From positions 17,418,693 through 17,482,692 of the forward strand of contig NC_086257.1 of the NCBI RefSeq assembly GCF_021018805.1: a stretch of DNA of 64,000 nucleotides. The letters run 5' to 3'. Source of the stretch: Prinia subflava (lineage: Eukaryota; Chordata; Aves; Passeriformes; Cisticolidae). The notes below the pieces were generated by a model that was given only the letters and a program-made list of their open reading frames with translations, ran no database searches and was not told the DNA's origin. Below, one piece after another: positions 1 through 10,103 of this stretch. Each line of letters starts with the position of its first letter. The stretch's first letter is position 1. The position numbers and the translations under genes are program-made.

Positions 1-655
1 TTACCCTGTGTGTAGAAGCTGCTACACATAAATAAGACACCAATTACTATTTTTATCATGCTCCTCTTTAGACAGACTATCGTATACTGCATGCTCAGCA
101 TAGCACAAAAAACCACAAAGCCTTTTTGCTGAACCTTTGCTAAGATTAGTCTGTTTGAAAAATATTCTCATAATATTCATTAGGCTTACTCGATGAACAA
201 CTGGAGAGAAAACTAAGGGACAATGAAGAGTATTTGGCTATTAAAATCTGAGTTTAAGTGATTTAGTTTAAGAGCAAGAGAAGAGAGTATAAGGGTAGAA
301 GGAACCATTAGAATACCTAGGATTTTCAAAAACCAAATTAAGAATAACAATTGTCAACCAGTTAAAAACCTGAACCTTTTGATTCCACGTGATAAGACAT
401 TTAAATTTCTATGAACAATTTTCTGCATATTCCAATTAAACAACATTGTAGTCTCTAAAATAAAATAATCCTAAAATAGCTTGTAAGTTAAACATTCATT
501 TGTCCCTCCTTCATGCAGCTCTTCTCCATGCAGCTCTCTTTGCAGCCTCATTTAATCAAATGTTATGCTAAGTGACCTTTACAATCCAGAGTAAGAAACC
601 ATTTTTATACAGGAATTAACACAATATATAAACCCCACAATACACGCAGCAGCTT

Positions 656-1648
656 TCAGGAACTCCTGGATGCCCTAAGACATTTAAAAGGTATACCACA
701 AAGCCACGTTGCCAACTGCTCATCAGCCACCCGGGAAGTTTTCTGACTGTTCCTTTTGCCTCCCTTCCGAGCTCCTGATTTCAGTCCTGTGCTTTCTGGT
801 GAAGGCTCCTCAAGAGGACTTTTACAGTAAGGGTGATCTAGTAATTTTGAACTAAAAATGTCCAAGTTTAAGGAGCCTTCTACTTCCATTTGGCTAGAGC
901 TGTCCTCATTCTGTGTCAGCTCCATGGATAAAGGTCCATTTGCAAAATTATCACTGACATCAGAATCCTGCAAGGAGGATTGCAACAGTGTCATTCCATC
1001 TACACCCACAACCTCCTTGGATTCTGCACCATCTTGATCTGAAGCAGCAATTTCTTTTCCTGTCACAGAGATGACAATGTCAGAGCAATGATCCTCTGCC
1101 AGAGCCCCGTTGGTCTCCACTTGGTGCAAGGTTTGTGCCTCTGGAGAAGCTCTAACATGCAGTTCTGGTGGGACAGCATCCACACTGCCACCCTGCCCTC
1201 CAGACTCTGGATCCTCAGAGCACGGCTCAGCAGACACATCCTGCGTGTGGCAGATCTCAGGTGCACATATTTCATTCTCCGCTCCTGAAGATTTGGGTGG
1301 ATTATTGTTCATATCTGATAAGCTGTACCGCTTCCAAAGACGCTTACTTTTTGATTTCCAGGAGGAAAACAAATTACACAATCTGTTTTCAAAATCCCGC
1401 TGAAGCGTTCCTTGATGGTCCCTTGTAACTTTCTGCACCCACCTTTGCTTGATTTTTCTTAATTTGCAAGTCTTGTCTCTTGCTCGAAGTTTTGGGAATT
1501 TTATGATTCTATACCGAAACCTAACCATAGAAAGTTTCTTATGCATCATAAATAAAAATCTCTTTTTTACAGAATGATGGTTAAATTTGGACCTCTTTAG
1601 AGCTGTCAAGGGGCCACAAGTTCCATTCCACTCCCTTTGCAACAGCAT
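656..1648 (-). CDS. C-terminal block of an unrecognised, probably nuclear protein (open part of the last exon)
   Basis: This is the longest open frame in the window: 330 codons on the minus strand, stop at 656. I do not recognise the family. Residues about 17-100 are strongly basic, rich in Lys, Arg and Trp (for example KLRKIKQRW and KSKSKRLWKRY), which suggests a nuclear protein that contacts nucleic acid. Residues about 105-290 are acidic and Ser-rich with no visible domain, and the tail is basic again (ARKGGKRNSQK). The first Met is unlikely to be the true start: a TAA lies three codons upstream in this frame, and the overlapping frame (1606-1992) continues the protein upstream, so this is the 3' part of a longer reading. 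The only possible poly(A) signal downstream is a weak ATTAAA at 551-556, so the 3' UTR may leave the window. The gene points away from the CpG island at 7.7-8.4 kb, as expected if that is its promoter. Composition and length make chance unlikely; the function is unknown. Confidence 0.55.
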   Translation of the reverse strand: MLLQREWNGTCGPLTALKRSKFNHHSVKKRFLFMMHKKLSMVRFRYRIIKFPKLRARDKTCKLRKIKQRWVQKVTRDHQGTLQRDFENRLCNLFSSWKSKSKRLWKRYSLSDMNNNPPKSSGAENEICAPEICHTQDVSAEPCSEDPESGGQGGSVDAVPPELHVRASPEAQTLHQVETNGALAEDHCSDIVISVTGKEIAASDQDGAESKEVVGVDGMTLLQSSLQDSDVSDNFANGPLSMELTQNEDSSSQMEVEGSLNLDIFSSKLLDHPYCKSPLEEPSPESTGLKSGARKGGKRNSQKTSRVADEQLATWLCGIPFKCLRASRSS

Positions 1649-2270
1649 TTCCTTTTAAAGTTGTTTAAAACTACCAGGACTGTGTTGCCCTCATCATTAT
1701 TGCTCTCCCCGCTGCTATGTACAAAACCACCTTTCTTTACAAGCAAGGCAGCACCTTCCAGAGAGCCACTTGAGACATAATGGGTACGGCCAGAGATGCT
1801 ATTGAGAACAGCAACAGTTTCAAATTCTTCATTCAAGGGATCTGCACTCTGAAAGGATACATTGTTGAGTTTCCTTACTGCTTCTCCAGACGAGCTTTCA
1901 GCTTCGCGATAGCGACAGGATCTTTTTGCTCTCAGTAGTTTTTTAGGGAAAGCTGTGTGACTCAACAGTAAGTTTTGGAGAAGTTTCTGCATTTAGAAGC
2001 ACGTCACGAGCCCACCTGCTTTGGAGCTCAAGTGTCTTCCTTCTGTACCACAGTCTTCTGTGCAGTTTGTTGTGATTTAAGCTCACAAATAGCTGAGCAC
2101 TCTGTCTTTTCTTCTAAGTTAGGAAAAATTGCTCTTGGAAGCAGTATTTCCCAAGCTTCCCAAAACCAGTGGTCCATCTTCCAGACTGGGCCAGCAGCTG
2201 ATTTCTTTGCCAAAGCAAATGTCTTCTATGGCTTTTCATTTTTCTGCTGCATTATGATCTTCAAAAACAG
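1606..2270 (-). pseudogene. Frame-broken upstream part of the same terminal exon
   Basis: Seen directly: a good acceptor (TTATTCTTTCAG) ends at 2271, and coding-like reading runs from 2270 to the open block below, but only by moving between frames. One path starts VFEDHNAAEK, meets a TGA at 2236-2238, and continues KAIEDICFGKEISCWPS to a stop near 2120. A second frame gives EEKTECSAICELKSQQ to 2028. A third gives LELQSRWARDVLLNAE to about 1943. The first frame then resumes (KKLLRAKRSCRYREAE) to 1606, and the frame of the 330-codon block takes over. Most changes fall at short homopolymers (T5, A6 and C4). The stretches read as one hydrophilic, Ser/Glu/Lys-rich protein. Inference: either a decaying gene copy, or an intact gene in an assembly with single-base length errors. 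The choice of frame between 2230 and 2120 is uncertain, because another frame is also open there. Confidence 0.5.
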
Positions 2271-2717
2271 CTGAAAGAATAAGGCAAAGGAATCCAGTTA
2301 TCTGGACTGTAACATAATAGGAAAACACTAAGGCACACTTCTCAGGCCACATGCCTATCTAAAATTCCACACCTCCTCCAATCACAACCACACATTCCCT
2401 AAGACATTTTCACTTGCACCAAAAGGAAAAACAAGCAATCGTTGCAATGGTTGGGGTGTGTAAACAGGCTTTGCTCATTTACCTTCCCTAGAGGTAGAGC
2501 AATAAACAGGTAATTCCCACCCATCCCATGCTCCCCATATATAATTCATTACTCTCTAGCCTGAGGTTAAACCTCTCTCACTGCCAATGCCTTAGGGCAA
2601 GCACAGTTAACCAGCTTGACTCAAAAAACTTCTGAAAAACAAAACTTTGAAGTCCAAGTTATCAACAAGTGTGTGCAGGTACCGAACCCCATCAGCACTG
2701 TACAAAGGAGCCCTTAC

Positions 2718-2777
2718 TCTTGTGCAATAAACGTAAGCAGCCTCTGAAAACACTTCACAAGCTGACACCAAGCTTTC
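2718..2777 (-). other. Weak candidate 60-base internal exon upstream of the terminal exon
   Basis: On the minus strand a pyrimidine-containing tract ending in TTTAAAG precedes 2777, and a consensus-like donor (AAGA then GTAAGG) follows 2718. Two frames are open across the block (ESLVSACEVFSEAAYVYC in one, KAWCQLVKCFQRLLTF in the other). Neither has the phase needed to join the preferred frame at 2268 directly, so at least one more exon would be needed. It may be chance. Confidence 0.18.
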
Positions 2778-5700
2778 CTTTAAAGGAACAGCAAAACACA
2801 AACACCCACAGACATTTTGATTCTCTCACTAGATAAAGAATGGCACAGTTTACTCCTGAAGTAATTGCTCTGTATTTACAGCAACACCTCACTCTGTATG
2901 ACACCAGCACTATCAGCTTCTATAATCAGTATTTATCCTTTTGATAACAAAGCAGTACCAGTGCAGCTCAGCAGCTAATCATCTTAAAAATTCCTTTTCC
3001 CACTAAAGAACTTGCATCTCAAAGTGTTCAATAAGGATGTATTTGAGACGACACAAGTGTGTAAAGCCTGCATAGTAATACCTGTTTATCTTCACTACGT
3101 AGCTATAAATATTAATTAAAAGTTAGAAGAATCCAGAAACACAAGGGGAAGGCAAAAGCAGCACACACAACATGGGATGCCACATGCAAATTGCCCCAGC
3201 CTCACTATGTAGCCCATATTTTACAAGTTTGTATTTTTCTCAAGTTCAGACAAGGACTTTGTCCTGCCCTTCTATCAGACTTATTCTGACTTACAGACTA
3301 TTATAGCAAGTTTTGCCTTAGCCATGTCTGTCCTAATCACTACACATAAGCACGTGTAGCTCAAAATAAAGGAGTCTAGAGTCTATAAATGAACATAAAA
3401 CATTAGCAATTGGACTTTTAAGGCAAGTATGAGTGGTATCTGCAAAAGCAGGTACTCAAAGTCTGATTTAAGAAGCTCTTCTGCATTTTGTCTCTATTCA
3501 TCTTAGACACAAACAGCAGTTGGGATTTTTTTTTTTTAATTGTGGAGGAGTGAGAGGCGAGTGGAAATGCAGAGAGGACAAATAACATAATTTATCACCT
3601 GGATAAAATATTTCCATCACACAGAAAATTGTCCAGAATTTACTGGACTTACAAGGTGGAAAGAAAACTGGCTGCCTCCACTGATAGAGAGCACAGCTTA
3701 ACAGTATAAAAGCACTGCAACAGGGCCTGGCTCTCTTGTAACCTTTATTACTCACCACATAACTCGGTTATCAGAAAAATCAGGACATAACATCTCATCA
3801 ATTTTCTTGTACTTGCTCATCTAGCACTTCCATATTTCTCTACCCTAGATGCAGTTTATGCCTGCTTCTCCACTACAGACTGTGTGTCTGTCTCTTGTGT
3901 GCAGCACCTACAAAACATTCCTTGAGTGGCCTCAGTAAACATCAGCCAAACCACAGGCTTGCTAGGACAGCTTATTCCAGACACATTTTATCCAGGTAAA
4001 ACAAACAAACCCAGACAAATCTCAACATTCTCAACAGAGCCCCATACACAAGGGGCTTCTGCAACACAGCGAGTGCTGAGCACTCCAAGGAGAGCACAGC
4101 AGATGGAGGCAAGGGTTTCATCTTCTCAGGCTCTGCAAGAGGTGCCACAAACCTGCCAGTTTTTAAGGACACTCCTGAACAATTTGGAGTCATCACTTTT
4201 CTCGTTGCTCTCCCATAGCCAAACCAAACAGACACTGCCTCAGACATAGAAAAAGGTTTTCTCAATGGCCATGGATTGTGGAGGAGCTGAAATTCCTACA
4301 GCTGCCACTGCTCTACCCACAGGAGACTGAACTCACGAGCAGAGGGGGAAAAACACGGAATCAGATTCCAGCAAGGGTAAATCCTGGTAACAAACAGGAC
4401 CCAAGGCAATCCTGAATGGAGAAAAGAGTGATGCCACAGTCTCAACACAATTACAGCAGCAATGAAAATAGATCATTTGCTCACTGGTGTCATGAAATCC
4501 AGCTTCTTAAAACTGCAACAAAGGAAGATGTTAGGAAAGCTAATCTACCTACCTGTTCTTCTGTTTCATTTTTGACTTAGATCATTAATAAAAGCTTTAA
4601 TTATAACTTACAGGACTAAAAAAAATCATGTCTGTCTGTGTTTCTCTCACAAATTTCTCCACATCATACAATTTTTTTGCACAAAAAAGTTTCTCCTTGA
4701 AGTGTAAATAAAGTTTGAGTAAGCCATTTAATACAGGCAAAGTTTTCTTGCCCTCCCCTCTCCCTTTTCAAACATGATCAGCTTTGAGTCTGGATCCCCT
4801 TAAAGTAAAGGCCTTCAAGGAGCAGTTAATCCCAGTCCCTAGGAGCTGAAACAGTTCACTTTCCTAACAGCAGTGTTACTTAGAGTGACTAAAGATAATC
4901 CACATACAAATATTTAATTCAAGATGCTGCTTGAAGAACTTACTTTCCACCAGTGCTCCAGGAGTATCACTGGGTTTACCTGGCACCATAAACCAGCAAG
5001 ACAAAAGGACAGCTTAGAAGGTCACTGCTAGGAAAGGAACTGAAGCGAGCAATGTAAAACCAAAAATAAAGCAAGCACTGCCCAAAGTTTAGGAAGCTGA
5101 AGAGAAAGTGAAGTGTTTACCCCACTCATTAATACAGATGAGAAACCTCTAAACTGAGGAACTTGCAGCACTAACAGTTGTTTGGCCAGTCAGTGGAGGT
5201 AGCCAGGTTTCTGTGCTGTGCTGTGTGACTGCACAGGGATGCTGCCAGTACTACACCAGCAAACCTCAAACTCAAAAAGTGCAAGATCTACACACCCTAA
5301 AGACCAAAAGTGAAAGAAATTTACCATAATTCACCCCTTTGGCTGTGTTTGACATACCAGCTGTAAATGGTTAAATATTAAAAGGCACAATCTCTTTTGC
5401 AATGGACGAAGACAACCACACAGACTGTTACACCTCTATATTAATGGCAGATTCTGATTATAGATTTGCTTTATACTTGGAAGTTTTTAAAAATACGTTT
5501 GGGAACCGCTCAATTTTCAGAACACTTATCCCAAGAGCTCTGGTAAGCTACAAGCAAACATGAGCATTGTAGCAACTTGACTACGTCAAGCACTGCACAC
5601 CTGCATGGGAATGGAGGAACAAGAGGCCCTTGATCCTTTATGAGTAACAAATTCAATGCACACACACTGTATTTTCCTTAGATCAATCAGCAGATTGCTC

Positions 5701-7689
5701 CATTTGCAACTTACATCACCTTCAATGAAGTTGAGTACTGTAAAAGATACTTTGCATTCACATCTTTCACCCATTATAAGCCTCTTAGTTTAACCACTCA
5801 TTAGTCCTTGGCAGTCCTATTTATTTTTGACAGTTTTAGAGACCCCAGGTTTTAACTGAAAAGCACATAAATGGGGAAAGCAGGATGACAAGACTCTACC
5901 AAAGGTTTCTAGCTGACACCTGAACTGTCCAACCACAGAAACCTTTTGTCCACACAAGTGCAGAACAAACCCACAGCACTGCAGAAGAGCTGCTCCTTCA
6001 TGCTTAGATCACCACAAGCCATCTAGGGTTGTGTCAGGGTGCCCAGTAGATCAAGAGATACATGGAAATTCTTCTGTTAAAGAAGCTTGTTTTTAAGAGC
6101 ATCAGTAATGTAAATAAAGCAAACAGCTTTGAGAGTGTGGCCTTGTGCAGGCAGGAGTAACTCATGCATCACCTGCTCCTGTGGGAGGCAGCTCTTACAA
6201 CACCCAGAGTTCAGCCTTTGCCAGTGGAGGTCTGGGCAGCTCCAAGGACGGGAGGTAAGGAGGAAAGAGAAAGCCAGCCTGAGACTGTGGTGTGCAGCTG
6301 AGATATGCTGTGCAAGAGGATGCCCTCCCTCCCCCAAGCAGGATCCAAAATTGGAAAGAGAGAGAGGAAGCTGCAGAAGGGTGTCTCTCTTCAAACCACC
6401 TCGTGGCCAGAGCTGAGCCGATAAGGTCAGGAAGTCTGAAATGACGCAATTAGCACATGTAAAAGCAGACTCCCAGCACTGGCAACTATCCCCTCTTCTC
6501 TTTCTTTCCTGACCAGCCCAGCTCTGTGGACTGTTAAGCAAACATTTTGTCCCAGAGGTGAAGCAAGCTCTAGGGAAAGGCACTTTGACAAAACATAACT
6601 CATGAGCACAAGACCATACAGAAATAGCCAAAGTCCGAAGTTACTGACTCAGAGGAACACAGCAGGACACGTAGGTGGTGACCTCATGGTCACACTGCAA
6701 GGCTTCAGCTCCTACAGTAAACGTGGACTCTCCTCTCAACCAGCACTTCTGGGAACTCATAATCTCACCTAGCTGCCACACAACTACTAGATTTATTTCT
6801 TGCAAGATGATAGAATTTACTCAGAGAAACATCCTCCTTTAGCAACAAGATTAAAGGAGATATGTATATTAGATAACAGAACTTTTAAGAGAAATACTGT
6901 CCCAAATCAGAGATGGAAATTTTCTAGATTAAAGAACCCAAGGATCCTTTTGTATAAGCAAAGCATAAGGCTATAAACTTTTTTTAATCTTCAGGCTTTT
7001 GATTGATTTTAATGAAATGTGACTCAAGTTTTGTCCCTTCCCTCCTGAATAGCTCTGCAAGGCAGAAGCACAGAAGTAGCTGAAACAAAGTCCATCAAAC
7101 TTTGCTGTCCAAGCTCTGTGAAGGGAACAGAAACTGGCATTTCATCTGAAGTCCTGGAATGTGTCTGAGGTCAAGGGTCTCCTTGATTGCTTTCTGTAGG
7201 CCTTCCTTAAGAGTGTATTTCTACCAGTATTAAACACATCTTCCTGCGGCTTTTAAAAATGACTTTTCTTCTTGTGTTAGCAACATGTAAAGATAAGATG
7301 ATGGTATTACTCAAAGGCATTCCATCTCTCTTCTGAGTTTGGGCTAGAATAAGTGGAGTTTGTAAATGGTAGAGAATGTTAGTGAAATGTAGTCTTTAGC
7401 TGAGGAACACAACCCTGCTGTGCCTGTCCCGTCCGTGGCTCAGCACCCACAGCTGCTGCTGAGCTCCTGCCCCTCCCGGCCAGCACAGCTTGGAGGAGCT
7501 GAGGGAGGGCAGAGCAAATAGCACCGGAGCAGATAAGGGCTGCCCTTACACTGCGGACGAGACTGCGAGTCTCAGGGAGAAGCCAACCTGGGGGCAGAGG
7601 AGAGGGGTCAAGAGCCCAATAATAGAGAAACAAAGCTCTTGCAACACCTGAAAATTCCCTTCTACAGTTTCCCATCCCCATCAACGCCC
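2778..7689. other. Mostly intron-like, no supported gene apart from the candidate exon at 4.95 kb
   Basis: AT-rich sequence with many stops in all frames, a T13 run near 3525-3538, and no long coding block. The open frames near 6.1-6.6 kb face each other on both strands, lack splice support and look like chance. A minus-strand donor (GGTGAT then GTAAGT at about 5708-5713) follows a short open stretch (ERCECKVSFTVLNFIEGD), but the acceptor is poor. The best reading is introns of a minus-strand gene running from the CpG island to the exon at 0.66-2.27 kb. Confidence 0.4.
4944..5012 (-). other. Candidate internal exon with a strong donor
   Basis: A near-consensus minus-strand donor (GGAAA then GTAAGTT) follows position 4944. 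Upstream are two possible acceptors: TTCTAAG before 5012, and a better one, TCTTGCTGG...GTGCCAG, before 4979, with a pyrimidine-rich tract. One frame is open throughout and reads protein-like (CWFMVPGKPSDTPGALVE). It lies on the same strand as the terminal exon at 0.66-2.27 kb and between it and the CpG island, where an internal exon should be. I do not recognise the sequence, and a 36-69 base block can arise by chance. Confidence 0.25.
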
Positions 7690-8370
7690 CAACTCTCACA
7701 GCACGCAGTCAGGGAGAGCCTCCCCGTGCTGCCCAGGGCACGGCGTGCCTGGGTTCCCCCCGACTCCCGCTGGCGCGGCCACAGCCCCGCGGCAGCCCCG
7801 GCAGCGCGGGCCGGGCCGCAGGCCGGAGCGCAGCGAGGGCCGGAAGGCAGCGCAGCACACGCGGCGCCCCGCGGCCTCCGCCCGCCCGCCCGCGGCCCCG
7901 CAACAGCGCCCGGGCCCCGTCGCTCCGCGGCCGCGGGGCCGAGCTCCGGGCGGGCCGGGGCCGCCGCCGCCGCCCGCTGCCCCCCGCTCACCTCTGCCCG
8001 CGGCGCCGCCCGGCTCAGCCCGGCCGCCGCCTGGGCCGCGCTCCGCCCCCGCCGCTCTCGGGCCGGAGCTGCGCCGGCGCCGCCGCGTCAGCCCCTGCGA
8101 CGGGCGGGGAGCGGCACCGCGGGCACGGCCCGCCCGGGCAGCGCAGCGCGGCGGGGCCGAGCCCGGCCCGGCCCCGGCCCTGCCCTGGCTCTGCCCCGCC
8201 CGGCCCGGCCGCTCCTGCCTGCGTTCCCCGGGAAGCGCTGGCGGCTGCCGTGGGGTGTGTGAGCTGCGATGCCGAGGGTGCCACGGGCCCTCCCTGGTGC
8301 CCTGGTCCTGCCGGACCTCGGGGCCGCCGCCGGGCCCGGGAACGGGCGCGGAAATGAGACCCTGAAACAT
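7690..8370. promoter_or_regulatory. CpG island, probable promoter of the minus-strand gene
   Basis: Roughly 680 bases of very high G+C with dense CpG, sharply set off from about 40% G+C on both sides. There are many GC-box-like GGGCGG/CCGCCC runs, GCC-rich stretches and several G-quadruplex-capable tracts, but no TATA box. All six frames are open for long distances only because stops are rare in GC-rich DNA; the Pro/Arg/Ala/Gly-rich frames here are not proteins. A good minus-strand donor sits inside at 7990-7991. Inference: a TATA-less, broadly initiating promoter driving the gene whose terminal exon lies at 0.66-2.27 kb; divergent plus-strand transcription is possible. Confidence 0.8.
7986..7996 (-). 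other. Splice donor ending a probable first exon
   Basis: The minus strand reads GCAGAG then GTGAGCGG, an almost ideal mammalian/avian 5' splice site, with the last exon base at 7992 and GT at 7991-7990. It lies in the middle of the CpG island, so a first exon would run from a start site at perhaps 8.05-8.3 kb down to 7992. No convincing Met codon and conserved-looking coding precede it, so the first exon may be wholly 5' UTR. Confidence 0.4.
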
Positions 8371-8372
8371 GC

Positions 8373-8545
8373 CAACGTGACTTTTTAAAATAAACCGTTA
8401 ATTAATATCTCGGTCTGTGGAAGTGCTTCTCAAAAACCCAATTTACAAAATAAGAAACTCAACAACCTGACCTTTTAAAACAAGCCATTAATTAATATCT
8501 CGATATATGGAAGTGCTGCTAAAAATCCCCAAATTAAAAAGTTTT
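8373..8545. repeat. Direct tandem duplication, 90-base period, about 1.9 copies
   Basis: The block starting CAACGTGACTTTTTAAAATA at 8374 recurs as CAACCTGACCTTTTAAAACA at 8464, and the following ATTAATATCTCGxTxTxTGG and GAAGTGCTxCT segments recur at the same 90-base offset. The copies differ by scattered substitutions and small indels, so the duplication is not recent. It abuts the outer edge of the CpG island. Both copies carry TTAATTAATAT, an AT-rich homeodomain-type sequence. Confidence 0.85.
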
Positions 8546-9590
8546 GCTGTTAACTTCTGCCCCAGCAGTCTGGCAAAGCTGCTTCTCCTACGAGGCAGGG
8601 CTTGTTCCTCCCTGTGCTGCCATGTGTGGGTCACCCAGCATCTCCGTACACCCCAGTTCCCCTGCCTGCAGCCCGGGAGGAAGGTACAGACCGGTTTAAC
8701 TTGTGTGCTGCGGTGTACAGAGGCAGCATGGAAATGGGAAGTGCTCCAAAACCATTGCATTTTTGTTGCTGGGTGGAGAAAGGTTACACTTCCTCTCACT
8801 CCGTAGCCCCTGTGAGGAGAAGCTGAAAGAATTTCTTGAAATAAAAGAAACCAGTGAAGCAGAGATGATTGGGAAACAGCCATGTTGCATCGTTTTCTGC
8901 TATGGCTTTGCACGATAAGAACTATTTCGTGATCATGCAGTATTCATTATGCTGTGCATTCCTTCAGGAATTACAGTATCCAGGCTGTGGGTTGTGAAAT
9001 GCTGTAACAAAGAAATTTAAAAAAGAAGGGATAGAGAGGACAATGGGGTGATGCAACAAACAAAACGGTGAAGTCCATGCCAAGCTGAGAGTTGCTGGCT
9101 TTTATCTGTTTGTTTGAAAAAAATACAGCCTGGCTCTCTTGTTAAATACAGTGCTTTCCTAAGCAACCGTTTGTTCTTCCTGAACAGTAAATCCAGCCAA
9201 AGATGGGCTAAACAGTTTCAGAGCAACAGGATGAGTCCTCTGGCCTTTATGAAACACACAGTAAACAGGGTGCATAGGGCAAGGCTCAGGCCATGAAGTT
9301 AAAACAGGGATATAATAAATGGAAAGAGGATTCCTCCCCCAATCCATCTGAGCGCTGCAGAGCTCTCTGCATCTAACAGCACTTCTGCACTCACATCATG
9401 GCCTGACCTGGGCAATCATTAGTAGAGTCTACGCCAGGCACTTGAGACACATAAATGGGAGACCAAGTTCACTAGATCCTCTTAAAAAATCGTATTTGAC
9501 TTTTTAAACGTGGGGTTTTATGAGCCTCCTGGTTTTGCCTGTGAGGATCAGCCTTATCACACATTCCTGCTTCCTCCCTGTCCGTGAGGG

Positions 9591-10103
9591 CTAATAGCAG
9601 ATCTTTAAAAACTGGAAGCTGAGATTCTCAGATGAGTAAGATGCCTGTAAACACCGAGGCTTTATGGAATGCCTGAAAAACATGAGACTTGTGAAAATGA
9701 ATAAATAAATAAAAGCCAGACTTGGCAACGCTGACAGAAAGGACTGAATACCAAGTGCATTACAGTAACATTTTTGTGGCCAAACTTGCAGCCTCAATGT
9801 TTTAATGATGGCAGCCTTTACTGCATTTAACAGAAGCCTGGATTTGATTCTTTCGGAATAAAAGGGCTTTTGAATGCTCTGTAAAGGCAGTTTCCTGACT
9901 TCATTGATCGCTGACACAAACACCAGAATTAAATCTCCTACATCTTGAGCTAAAGCAACAATCCCATTAATTTGGAGAGCAGTGGGCTTGTACAGGAAGC
10001 AGTTGCTGGAAGAGGAGATGTAGCATGAGCTGAACCAGTTGGCTGCTCTCTGTCTCATGTCGCCAAGCAAGAGCAGGGCCAAGGTAAAGCTCCATATAAC
10101 CAT
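9591..10103 (-). other. Unexplained 170-codon open frame, coding status doubtful
   Basis: An unusually long minus-strand frame for AT-rich DNA. Residues 1-75 have ordinary protein composition (for example NCFLYKPTALQINGIVAL and VSAINEVRKLPLQSIQK), followed by SERIKSRLLLNAVKAA and a hydrophobic stretch near residues 125-145. I do not recognise it. No clear acceptor or donor frames the block, no promoter lies just above it, and the last third looks like chance. With 64 kb and six frames, one or two frames of this size are expected without selection. Confidence 0.18.

Noticed and set aside
7639..8375. Long Pro/Arg/Ala/Gly-rich frames on both strands
   Set aside because: They overlap in all frames inside the CpG island, where stop codons are rare because of base composition. 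No domain or start context supports any of them.
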